The translations under genes were made by a program, and so were the position numbers. The notes under the pieces are model-generated. The model made no database searches, was not told the origin of the DNA, and worked only from the letters and a program-made list of their open reading frames with translations. 64,000 bases of DNA, taken from contig CP136065.1 of assembly GCA_032622095.1 (NCBI GenBank), positions 152,091,577 through 152,155,576 of the forward strand, given 5' to 3'. Numbering within the stretch: position 1 is the stretch's first letter; each line of letters starts with the position of its first letter. Source of the stretch: Siphonodentalium dalli (Eukaryota > Mollusca > Scaphopoda > Gadilida > Siphonodentaliidae). Below, piece by piece: positions 36,021 to 46,661 of the stretch.

Positions 36021-38480
36021 CTATCTTATCTCAATTTGAACTATTACAGTTGTGTATGCATATAACTGGTGATGTTCTGTCAAAATAGAATATTTTGAAC
36101 GATAGGTCTGGCCTGCATGATAAGTAAGCTCATGGTCTTTAGAAGACTTTCATTGTAAACTCTCTATTTATACTGGTCAGTTTTGAAGTTAGGGAGGATA
36201 ATGCAATAATGTATCAATTCTATCTACATGTGGATTAATTTGTAAAAAATTGCTTCATCATTTTACATAAAAGTTTGAGTCAAATTGGGGGTAAAAGCAT
36301 TCTTTATTATATAAACAATAAACCATAAATTTCAAATAATGTTAACAGAGGCCACATGTTCTGATTAAACCCATCGGTTGTTTATACAAAGGCCACAACC
36401 AAAACATTTTCATCAGAGGCAGGTGGAAGGGATTGGTTATGGATGTATATGTATGGAAGGCCATTTTCACATTTATCCATTATTTGCTCTTAAATGCAAT
36501 TCAATTATGCTCTGCCTAGATTTTTTATTTGCGCTTAAGCTTTTTGTGGATGACTGGTCCACCTACTGGTAATCCCTTTCTCAGAGACCACTTCATTCTG
36601 TTTTGAATTTCAAGTCAATCTGATTTACAAGTACGTTTAAGTGCTAATGGATGAATTGCACTTAGATGGTTTGTATTTAAGCACAAATAAATTAATTGCA
36701 CTTAAGTGCAAATAAAATCTTAAATTATCTCTCCTTATACATGTGGGTGTATTTTGTTAACTCTCCTCCCCAAATATGCATCACCCCCTACCGTTCTGAC
36801 TCCTGAACATCATATGCAGTTATTTAAGTGGGAGTGGGATATGAAAATCATGTGTACCTGTTACGGAGTATGTAGAACGTGTATAGAACATACATGTATG
36901 GGCTGTAGTGGTAAAACCCCTGTTGTTATGATACAATAACTATTGTTATTTTTGCTCATACGATATGTCTATCTCGATTCACTTAAAATTTAGACTTAAT
37001 ACATATATTGAAATTGAAATTTTAAACCGCAGTGACGAATGGTGGTCTGGTACATGTATAATAATTCCATTTCTCATATCTGACAGTATACCATTCCATG
37101 CATAAGCTTACTAGTATATGGTCACACTGAAACAATTGAATGTATCCTTTATCTTTAGTTGGACACTGGTTTTGGATGCAGGATTTACCCTTCACAGCCA
37201 CTAATTAAAGTACTGCAGCCTTTGAAATCGACATTTTTCTTCTATATGCATTGGTTTAGAATTGCATGAAATTCTATATTGGCTTCTGGCATTGCCTTTT
37301 TTTGCAGACCCCCCCCCCCCCCCCCCCCCCCCCCTGCCTGCACCATTATTTAATATTGAGGACATTTGACATTTGACATTTGAATAGCTGGCTGTAAGAT
37401 AATATAATGTCCAAAGCTTCATAAACTAAATCAAGGTGATGAATATTTTCATCAAAATTGGGGGGGGGGGGGGCGACACCCCAATCCCCCTGTCACCACG
37501 TCCCTGCCAACATTTAAAAAAATTATTAGTAAAATGGTGCAGTGAGGTCGTGGCTTTGTGCATTTTGCATACCTCATATAAATTGCCCTAATCCCAGGTA
37601 CTACTTGGGGAGGGTGTGACCCTCTCCCTATATAATACTACTTCGGCCATTAAAATAATATATCTGTGTTCTCACTTCTCAGGCAATTAGATTTCAATAT
37701 TTAGATCAGAAAGACTGTTAATTGTTATTTTTCCTCAAAATCTGGAAAACAAACTCCAAAAATAGTTTTTTCTTTGTTCAATCCAATATTTTTAACAGAA
37801 AATATTTTTAGAAATGTTTGACGAAGATTTTTAAAAGAGAATTTCACTGACGAGGGAGGTGCCTGAGAACACAGTATTTTTTTACTTGGCCTTATTTTAT
37901 AATTATTTTCTCTGATAAATAAGATTAAATTATAAATTTAATGTTAATTGCGCTTAAGTGCAAATAAATAAATTGTGCTTAAGTGCAATTCAAAACTTTT
38001 AAATTTATCGCTCCTTCTGCCAGGTAGATACATAGAAATTACATTTTTAGTCGATAATAAGATGTATGTGAGTTCTTGAGGAAAAACATTAAAGTGGAAA
38101 AGTAGCATTCAGAAAATCTGGGAAATGTTCATATATTGGCTCTATCAGATTCCAAAATGCTAAGAAAATTGTCCAGTTTTTTTGGTTACTTTAGTTATTC
38201 CTTCCGCATGCAGGGCAGGGCAGGGTCGCGAAAAAATTCCAGGTTACAAAGTCCAGGTGGTTGGGTGAATCTGAGCTCCGATCACAGATTTTTCCAATGC
38301 CATGTAATTGTTTTTCCAAATTTAAAAACAAATTATGACAAATAAACTTATTTATAAATGTTCAGGATTATAAACTGGACCATAATACAGCATTAATCAA
38401 GTGAAAAGGTGGCTACTAGTTTAAATATTTACTAAATATTTGTTCTATCTTAAAACAATATCATGGGTGGGTCCCACTTA
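36021..38480. other. copy 2 interior, CTTAAG-rich, no gene recognised
   Basis: Duplicate of 29671-32124. The C run at 37309-37334 is 26 long here against 20 in copy 1. Confidence 0.5.
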
Positions 38481-38930
38481 CAAGCCTGAATTTAGTGTGC
38501 CTGTCGTTTGCAGAATGAGATCCCCAGAGGGTGAATTTAGTGATGCTAGCCCGCATAGCGGGCTAGCATCACTAAATTCACCCACTGGGGACCTCATTCT
38601 GCTTAGGCCTCATCTTCTTTGGAAAGTCTCTTTATTATCTAATTTCTGTAGAAACTTCTTCGTATAGATTTTATTTCTTTTTTAGTTAAATTTCTCTATA
38701 TCCCAAACGATACATTGCTTATTAAAGTGAGGTTCCCAATGGGTGTACTTCACAATATGCACCATTTGTCTATGTCTACATGTTTGTCTCCCATAGCGGA
38801 TGAAGCCATGTAGAATGAAGTCCCCAGAGGGTAAATTTTGTGATGCTAGCCCGCTATGCAGAATATCATCACTAAATTCACCCTATGGGACCTCATTCTG
38901 CAAATGACAGGCACATTAAACTCAGACTTG
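38481..38930. mobile_element. hAT-like MITE, family B (copy in duplication 2)
   Basis: Identical by eye to 32125-32574, including the CCCACTTA target duplication on both sides. It was copied by the segmental duplication, so it does not represent a separate insertion. Confidence 0.92.
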
Positions 38931-39475
38931 CCCACTTATGAGGAAAGAATTGCACTGAAAAAAGCAATTCAATCAGTTCTCACAGGTTTTCGTTGTTATG
39001 CTTTACCTTCAATTTAATACCCATGTGATGCCAAATTCAGTTGATTTAATTCTTCCGGTTCTTTAAATGGTATGGATATTGAAAGATATACAAAATTCTT
39101 TTATTATTGTATGATGTTCATCCTTGGTTAGATGGGACCTAACAATATAATGAAAAGCTGAGTATTTGAACATATTGATTTCGGGATTATAATTTCTGCC
39201 ACAATGGCTTAAAAGTAACACACCACACTGTCCCCTCCAAACCTACACTGCCCTTATAATATGTACCATCCCTATTAGTATATACGTGTTTGAGTCCCAT
39301 GTTTACTATCATGAAGTAAAGCATGTATATCGATATGGTACATAATGGTAGTGCAGTTGGGAGAGGGGTGTGGCAGATCAGCGAGTGCATTACAAGCCCC
39401 TGTTTTTCTGCCTTTTGCAAAGAATACATGAATTTTGTTCAATTAAATGTATTGTTCAATGAAATGTTATTGGTT

Positions 39476-39816
39476 AAAGTGATGTGAAACACTCCGGTAG
39501 GGTGATCAGCTATAAATAGAGAATAATCTTTCTAAAAGTAGCTATTTTTACAAATATTATATCCATATTGACAACACACATCGTCATTCTTACATATTAA
39601 TTAAATACAGTGGCTCTCGATGATTAAATTGTTTTCGTTAGTTTATCGCCGATAGTTACATCCCGAATCGAGATGTAAATATTTACAATTCAGCGTAGTT
39701 CTGACCATGTTTTCTATGGAGTGGTACAGTCGATTTGCTTTAGATATACGGCGAAGTTAGTAGAATGCTACATATTCATCCTATTGGCATAGTGCCTGAA
39801 TACTAACTCATCAGTT
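39476..39816 (+). repeat. ~330-bp interspersed repeat, family H (copy 4)
   Basis: Duplicate of 33120-33460 within the second segmental copy. Confidence 0.8.
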
Positions 39817-40137
39817 ACAAGTGCAGTAATGGCATTTGAATGTAATTTTTAGGCATTACAATTTACCAAATTAAATCAAATATTAACCAATCTCAACCAA
39901 ATATTAACGGATTTAAATTATTTTTTAGTATATTTTGAAAATGCCTATCCCCATTTTTTTTCTGGAGACTGGTATCCCCAACTTTGCCCAACTAGGCGGG
40001 TGATTAAAAGCATGTTCTCATGCAGGTAACTCCCTCATCAAACATTTGTTCATATATATAGTTGTATATTTCTTGGGCAAATAAAAACCTCCCTACCCCA
40101 TCAAATTTTTCATATATGATTGACTGAGAACATAGAG

Positions 40138-40796
40138 TGCAGGCAGGAAAAAACACCAGGATACAAGGACCAGGTGGGTGGGTTTTTCTGAATGCCAATA
40201 GCAGATTTTTCCATTGCCATGTAACTGTTTCTCCAAATCCATGTTTAAAGATAAATTATGACTACTAAAATGATTTTAAATGTACAGACTTATAAACTGG
40301 ACAAATATAAAGCATTAATCTAGTGAAGGGGGCTCTAATTTCAATATTTACACAATAATTGTTCTTTTATAACACAATATCATGGGGTGGGTTCCGCTTG
40401 TTACGAGGAAAAAATTGAACTGAAAAAATAAAAGATTCCATCAATTCTCATTGATGTATTTTACATTAAATTATAGCTGCAATGCCAATGTCAGCTCATT
40501 ATATTCTTCTGTTAAATTAAATGGTATGATAAAACAGATTTCCTGAACATGTATTATTGTAGGATGTTCATCATTGGATAGATGGGACCTTGAATACCTA
40601 CCGATATAATGAAAAGCTGAGTAATTGAACATAACATGATCATTATTTCAAAACAAGTATTCATCTTTGAGATGACAACATTTTAATTCGGTATTACAAT
40701 TTCTGCCACATGGGCTTGTAATGCACACCATTGCCCACCCCCTTTCCAAACCCGCACTGCCCTTATGCATCGTCCCTATCTCATATATATTTTGAA
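40138..40796 (+). repeat. older diverged partial copy of the duplicated segment
   Basis: It aligns in order with about 31855-32950 of copy 1 but with many differences: CAGGCAGGAAAAAAC, CCAGGTGG, AATATCATGGG, AATATAATGAAAAGCTGAGTA and AATTTCTGCCACA. It lacks the hAT-like MITE present in both recent copies. It shows that the locus was duplicated before. Confidence 0.82.
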
Positions 40797-40800
40797 GACC

Positions 40801-41410
40801 TCTGTCTTTCTGTCTGTCTGTTTGTCTGTCTGTCTGTCATTAATACAAATCTACGATTCTCGACCGATCGGGACGAAACTTGGTACGTGTGTGTAGTTTG
40901 ACCAGGCGGTCGTCGTTGTCATATTGGCGAGCCCGTGCGACGCCCGTGCAGCGCATGCGCAGACGAGATCTCGGAAACGGGTGGAGCTATCGACTTGAAA
41001 TTTGCTATGTGAATGTATCTTGCCCCGGATACGAATTTTATCGGGTCGCCGAGCCCGTGCGACGCCAGCTTCGTGCATGCGCAGACGAGATCTCGGAAAC
41101 GGGTGGAGTTATCGACTTGAAATTTGGTTTTTGAATGTATCTTGCCCCGGATACGAATTTTATCGGGTCGCCGAGCCCGTGCGACGCCAGCTTCGCGCAT
41201 GCGCATACGAGATCTCGGAAACGGGTGGAGCTATCGACTTGAAATTTGGTATGTGAATGTATCTTGCCCCGGATACGAATTTTATCGGGTCGCCGAGCCC
41301 GTGCGATGCCAGCTTTGCGGATGCGCAGACCAGATCTCGGAAACGGGTGGAGCTATCGACTTGATATTTGGTTTTTGAATAGCCCGGACAACGTCGGGCT
41401 CATCGGCTAG
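40801..41410 (+). mobile_element. Helitron-like non-autonomous element (a) with 122-bp tandem repeat
   Basis: Begins with a TCTG microsatellite (40801-40842). About four units of 122 bp follow, with CCGAGCCCGTGCGACGCCAG, GAGATCTCGGAAACGGGTGG, AGCTATCGACTTGAAATTTG and TATCTTGCCCCGGATACG. It ends with a GC-rich hairpin AGCCCGGACAACGTCGGGCT, a short spacer and CTAG followed by T. A hairpin some 10 nt before a 3' CTRR with an A|T-type site is the Helitron signature. Because 122 is not a multiple of 3, the same unit is read in different frames, which explains the stacked 84-codon frames. Confidence 0.72.
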
Positions 41411-41861
41411 TAGGATATATTTGTGCCTGCTCTATACATAATGTATTATACATGTACCTCATCATAATTTGGATTATTCATTTCATCCTGCATGATCACA
41501 CACTGTTAACCAAGAAAAAACCACGTAACCCACATGCAAGGAAGGTCACTCTCAAGATAGTATACACTGGTATGTCTCTCCAGCAATTACTTCACACATC
41601 TGGAATGGTTGCTAATTAGGCCATTCATGAATCAGAAAGATATCTATTGTGTAGACACACTGCAGAGTCCTAATCCCTTAATCCCTTAATGGGTTTGAGA
41701 TAATGAAGGTGCAGTGATACACAGCTAATTTCACAGGTTTTAGAGTAAGTTCTATAAGGTCTGCAGAAGTTCATTTTAAGTGTGAGGGTTTAATTATTTT
41801 TTGTAGTAAAGGTCAGAGTACCCATATATTACATAAACCCATTATATACTATTCAGTGTTA
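41411..41861. other. no recognised feature
   Basis: Unique-looking spacer between two Helitron-like elements. Confidence 0.4.
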
Positions 41862-41869
41862 AAAATATA

Positions 41870-42700
41870 CATGTGTGTGTGTGTATTTATATACTTTATA
41901 GAATCGAAAACGGCTGCACCGATCGAAACCAAACTTCCCATTTACTTAGGGTAAAAACCCGCAGAAATGGTCGTCGCGGCGTTTTGGAGAAGCTCTGAGC
42001 ACCCGTTCTCCACTCTCATTCACAAAAACGGCACTGTGGGGTTAATCGCGTTGATGGTCAAAGAGCGTTCGTATCCGCAGTGTCGTTGATAAAGAGCGTA
42101 TGCGTGTAATGTTATTTTTACGTCTGTGTCCGGGCGTGAGCGTATGTATCCAGACATGAGCGTGTTGTGTGATTCTTACATACTTAGGGCTTCCTAGGAA
42201 CGGGGGAGATTTTCATCGGGTCAGTTTTTCCGCCCGAGGTGATCTTCACCTTGAAACGGGTACACACAAATGATATATATGTGTGTGTCCTTTATAGACT
42301 CGAACCGATTGAGCTCAAACTTGCTACCTACGGGAAGTGTCATGGACGGGTTAAATTGTGACCCCGACCTGACCTTGACAATTATCAATTCAAGGTCAAC
42401 TTGAAAAACAAAAAATTAAATTAAAAAATTAATTCACAATTAACTCATTGAAAAACAAAAAATTAAATTAAAAAACCTACAGGAAGTGTCATGGACGGGT
42501 TAAATTGTGACCCTGACCGTGACCTTGAAAATGATCAATTCAAGGTCAAATCGGGTCAAATTGAAAAACAAAATTAATTCACAATTAACTCAATGAAAAA
42601 CAAAAAATTAAATTAAAAAATTAATTAAAAAAATGAATTAAAGAAATTAAAAATTGTCATGTTTCTGACGATTGCCGCCAGTGGCGGGCTAACCTGCTAG
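41870..42700 (+). mobile_element. Helitron-like non-autonomous element (b)
   Basis: Starts near a GT microsatellite. It contains repeated GACGGGTTAAATTGTGACCC, TGACCTTGA and ATCAATTCAAGGTCAA blocks. It ends with a GCCGCCAGTGGCGGGC hairpin and AACCTGCTAG followed by T. Its interior blocks are shared with the element at 46662. Confidence 0.65.
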
Positions 42701-42826
42701 TATAATATAAAGAGCGTGTGTCTATGATATAAAGAGCGTTTATACTCTTATTGCCTTGATTATCTCCGGTCATTTTTCTCCTTTTGAGAAGAAAGGAGAT
42801 TCCATTTTCCCACACAACAAAAACAT

Positions 42827-43602
42827 CCTGGGGACTTTAAATCATTTGTAACACGTGTAACACCCATCTACGAGCGGTCTCTCTGGTATCTCAGAAATAA
42901 TGTAACACTTGTAATGCTTTGTAACATGTAGCTACACTGAGACGGTAGAAATAAAATAGGCTGCGGTTTTCTACTGGGACTTTAAATCATTTGTAACTTT
43001 TGTAATACCCATCTACGAGCAGTCTCTCTGGTATCTCAGAAATAATGTAACACTTGTAACGCTTTGTAACATTTCGCTACACTGAGACGGTAGAAATAAA
43101 ATAGGCTGCGGTTTTCTACTGGGACTTTTAATCATTTGTAACATTTGTAACACCCATCTACGAGCGGTCTCTCTGGTATCTCAGAAAATATTGTAACACT
43201 TGTAACGCTTTGTAACATGTCGCTACGCTGAGACGGTAGGAATAAAATATGCTGCGGTTTTCTACTGGGACTTTAAATCATTTGTAACATTTGTAACACC
43301 CGTCTACGAGCGGTCTCTCTGGTATCTCAGAAATAATGTAACACTTGTAACACATTGTAACATGTCGCTACACTGAACACGGTAGAAAAAAATAGGCTGC
43401 GGTTTTCTACTGGGACTTTAAATCATTTGTAACATTTGTAACATTTGTAACACCCGTCTACGAGCGGTCTCTCTGGTATCTCAGAAATAATGTAACACTT
43501 GTAACACATTGTAACATGTCGCTACACTGAACACGGTAGAAAAAAATAGGCTGCGGTTTTCTACTGGGACTTTAAATCATTTGTAACACTTGTAACACTT
43601 GT
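42827..43602 (-). repeat. ~155-bp satellite array, inverted orientation
   Basis: About five units of the same satellite as at 27526, read on the minus strand (GGGACTTTAAATCATTTGTA, CTACGAGCGGTCTCTCTGG, GTAGAAATAAAATAGGCTGC). Several units carry a variant (GAGACGGTAG) that also appears in the last unit of the direct arrays (CTACCATCTCAG near 29533). Confidence 0.9.
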
Positions 43603-44125
43603 GAGAGTTTTTTTACCAAATTGAATTTCCAGGCTCTTGTGGTACCGTACTGTAGAGTGGAACATGATGATGATGATGTAGTCCGTAAACCTGACGTTAA
43701 TTATCAGAGCAAAGCTCCATTATCCGAGAGCGTCTAGCTCTGTTTGAATAGTTGGGTCCACCACCTAGATGATGACGACAATCATATTCATAGACATTAC
43801 TCTAATTTTAGTCTCTATGAATATGATGATGTTGAGATTTCAATTTCAACTGTACATATCATTGATATCAAATTCAAAGACTGAAAGAGTGGAGTAAAAC
43901 ACCAACATTGGCAACAACACAAAAATTTGGGTTTATCATAAAATCCAACGAAACTGTTCGAAGAACAATCTAACGAGTCACGTGGTTGTTTGTTGAAATT
44001 GTACACACAAGTCAAAACACCGTGTAAATTTGCAGTCTGTGCGTATCGCCCCACATTCGCCTAAATTCTAAAACTAAAACAATTTCTTTACTCAAATTAC
44101 TTACTTTAGTGTCATAATCACTCAC
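43603..44125. other. intron 1 start; small hairpin, no gene
   Basis: Contains a hairpin near 43783-43832 (TCATATTCATAGA paired with TCTATGAATATGA) around a short AT loop. No exon recognised downstream of the signal-peptide exon in this stretch. Confidence 0.45.
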
Positions 44126-44183
44126 CTAAATTTAAAATTCCACACACAAGGACCGTTACTACTACTTGAGAAACAGATCCCAT
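44126..44183 (-). CDS. signal-peptide exon, probable first coding exon of the C-type lectin gene
   Basis: On the minus strand ATG (44183-44181, with G at -3 and +4, a favourable context) opens a 58-bp frame of 19 codons plus one base. It starts MGSVSQ and continues with a hydrophobic core VVVTVLVCGILNL, followed at once by a consensus donor G|GTGAGT. The frame hits a stop soon after the donor, so splicing is required. It ends in phase 1, and its final G joined to TG of lectin exon A gives Val and an uninterrupted reading frame into QSADEKYRC. This is the expected design of a secreted lectin. Pairing across 32.6 kb is an inference; the exon could belong to another, unseen acceptor. Confidence 0.6.
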
Positions 44184-45053
44184 GTCTTGTGGTAATACTA
44201 AAATCCAGCGATTGGAAAAATATGCCCGATGTAAATACAATAAAGATAAGAAAGTCGAGAAATCCAAAGCTCGCTGTTCACATTTTTGACGCGAATAAAC
44301 AGAAGGCGTCGACTGTGGAGCTATGCATCAACTCTGATTGGTCAGGATGATTCAACGATGACTGGGCGCACTTTGCTGATAGTTACTAATTTTAGACCCT
44401 GGGGTTTTCCCCAATATAATACACAAATTGTAAACATTGACACTTCCCGAACAAGCATTTTTAACCATCAACATTACTGTCATTATTGATTACCATTGGC
44501 TAGATCAGGGAACGTTTTCTGTTCTTTTTTGAAAATGGTTACTATTTAACTCTCGTCATAAATTTCAAACGAACATATGTAACATAACCATGATGTTAAT
44601 TAGTACCATTTGGACATAGCTGGAACGAACTCCCCCGTGACATATTCTTAATATACTGCTACTTGATGCACTGCTCCAGACAGAAGAGATTCATCGACAT
44701 GGCTAGAGAAACACGAACTAGCAAAAGGATCAATGGAATCCAGACACACACATAAATAACTATTTTATATAGCTGTTTTATACAGTCATTAACAGATCTC
44801 AAGCTGGTCTCGGGGAAACTTGTACATATGAAACCCATTTGGATGTACATATCTGGACTATATTTTAACTACATGTACCTGGTTACTCCAACATGAGGTT
44901 ACTCAAATGTGAGTGTAAAGAAGAAGAAGTAAGTAAGTAAGTAAGTAAGTAATTAAACAACCACAACACGGACAGTTTCAAATCTGAACTCACAAAACAT
45001 ATGTTCACACCTGTAAACAAACAGACAGCTTCTAAATAGTACATAGAAAACTA
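44184..45053. other. region upstream of the signal exon
   Basis: This is the upstream side of the minus-strand gene and so should hold its 5' UTR and promoter. I see no convincing TATA box. An (AGTA)n microsatellite lies at about 44925-44951. Confidence 0.4.
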
Positions 45054-45061
45054 AGATGCAT

Positions 45062-46209
45062 ATGGGAGGCCAAATTCACATTTAATAATGAATTGCGCTT
45101 AAGCGGAAATACCACATATTGTGCTTTAAAAGCGCAAACAGGGCATTTACTCTTAAGCGTAATTAATTGCGCTTAAGCGCAATTAATTGCGCTTAAGCAT
45201 AATTGTGACTACTATCTAACCTACCCATAAACTATTAGCATGACCTGGTGTATCACCTAGCAATACAAGATGAGCATTGGGCTAATTTTGACCTGTACTC
45301 AACAGTCAACTGTGAGTATGTGTTCAACAAGGAGAATCCCTAATTACATATTATCAGCATCCCTCTATCCAAAGAATGGATGTCGCCTTCCCGGAACTCT
45401 TAGTATTTTTTGTATGATGTTTTTAATGTATTTTTGCACAGATTTTAGCCTATACATGCATGCGGTGTCACTGCATGAGGGCTTTCTTACCTCACACAGT
45501 AATGCTCTAATTAATCGACTTCTTAACCACAGCAGAATTATGGGTAACGTTTCAGGATTTAGTTGGAAATATGGCTTGTTGCCATTCATCGAAAAGCTCT
45601 CGAGAGCTCGAGAGCTAAACTGTATGGTTTACTTATTGACTTAAATCAGGGGGAAAAAACCCTATTTTCATATTATCAGCATCCCTGTCCAAAAAATGGT
45701 GTGTAATCACTGGAGCTTTGGTGTCTCAGTCCTGGAGCTCTAGTTTTTCTTATTAAATCAGCATCTCTTGCACAAATCTATAGTATTTCCATGATCATAT
45801 AGTGTGAATGTGGTGTCACCGAGGGCTTGCTTCCCTCATATGGTGTGCCTGTATACTCGAAAATTTAAGAAAATCAATGTCGCCCCGACTAATACAGAAA
45901 GTAATGCTATTGCAAGTAGCCCCAACTAATATATACCGAAGATAATATAGAAAGTAATGCTATCACGAGTCGCTCCAACTAAAACAGAAGGTGATATACT
46001 ATTGCGAGTCAGCCACATTTTGATAAAGAAGTTGGGCTAGCTCCCTACCCAATCAAACCAATGAAACCAAGAGGTGACATGTCAATAGGAGTTAATACTA
46101 AGTTATGAAGAAACCTATTTATTCACCAGGGGTGTTTTGTTACATATAACCAGCGCAATCAATTGCACTTAAGCACAATTAATTATTAAATGTGAATTTG
46201 GCCTCCCAT
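45062..46209. mobile_element. 1.15-kb element with 8-bp target duplication and CTTAAG motifs
   Basis: Terminal repeats ATGGGAGGCCAAATTCACAT.. and the exact reverse complement ..ATGTGAATTTGGCCTCCCAT. AGATGCAT is duplicated exactly at 45054-45061 and 46210-46217. Subterminal clusters of TTGCGCTTAAGCGCAA-like palindromes lie inside both ends and may be transposase-binding repeats. The 8-bp duplication suggests the hAT superfamily. No transposase frame. Half of a family A MITE sits inside. Confidence 0.85.
45497..45616. mobile_element. half MITE, family A (copy 5)
   Basis: Only the left arm remains: CAGTAATGCTCTAATTAATC through TTGCCATTCATCGAAAAGC, ending at a CTCGAGAGCTCGAGAGC run. The right arm is absent, which suggests deletion after insertion. 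Confidence 0.82.
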
Positions 46210-46285
46210 AGATGCATGCATCAGGTCGACCGTGAACTATCTACCATAGAATTGTTGTAGCTATCGATTATACATTTTGGAACAC

Positions 46286-46661
46286 CTGTCTAGCTGTATG
46301 TATGTGTGTATGCATGAATGCATGTGTGTATGTGTTATAGACTCCAACACTGCTCGACTGATCCGACTCGGATTTGGTATTTAACTTGTCAACTTGACAT
46401 CGCTCATAGGCATGTTTCTGGACCTTGACCGATCCGACTAAAAATTTGTGTGTAGGACTACTTCGATCCCGGGGGCAATATGGACGGGTCCAATTTCACG
46501 TGGGACCATGTTCTCGAACGTGCTGATATAGGCATGTTTCTGGACCAATTGAACAATAGTTTGGCCAGACGCTGTAAATACTGGGTAGGCCTACTGTCCA
46601 GATGGAGGCGATCACAAAAAAATCCCTAAATAGCCCGAACGAAGTCGAGTACATCAGCTAG
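46286..46661 (+). mobile_element. Helitron-like non-autonomous element (c)
   Basis: A TGTATG microsatellite at the 5' side, then GACTCCAACACTGCTCGACTG-type sequence and two GCATGTTTCTGGACC segments. It ends AGCCCGAACGAAGTCGAG, ACATCAGCTAG followed by T. The terminal hairpin is partly eroded compared with element (a). Confidence 0.62.

Larger units (their letters stand above)
33782..40137 (+). repeat. 6.35-kb tandem segmental duplication, copy 2
   Basis: Nearly base-identical to 27432-33781. The first copy joins the second through ..AACATAGAG|TGTTTCG. The second copy ends ..AACATAGAGTG and runs on into CAGGCAGG, so the breakpoints share only TG or so. Its outer flank is the older diverged copy at 40138. 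Confidence 0.97.

Noticed and set aside
30028-39429. Pairs of identical open frames 6350 or 6356 bp apart
   Set aside because: They are the same non-coding sequence present twice through the segmental duplication. None resembles a protein family, and conservation between the copies says nothing about function.
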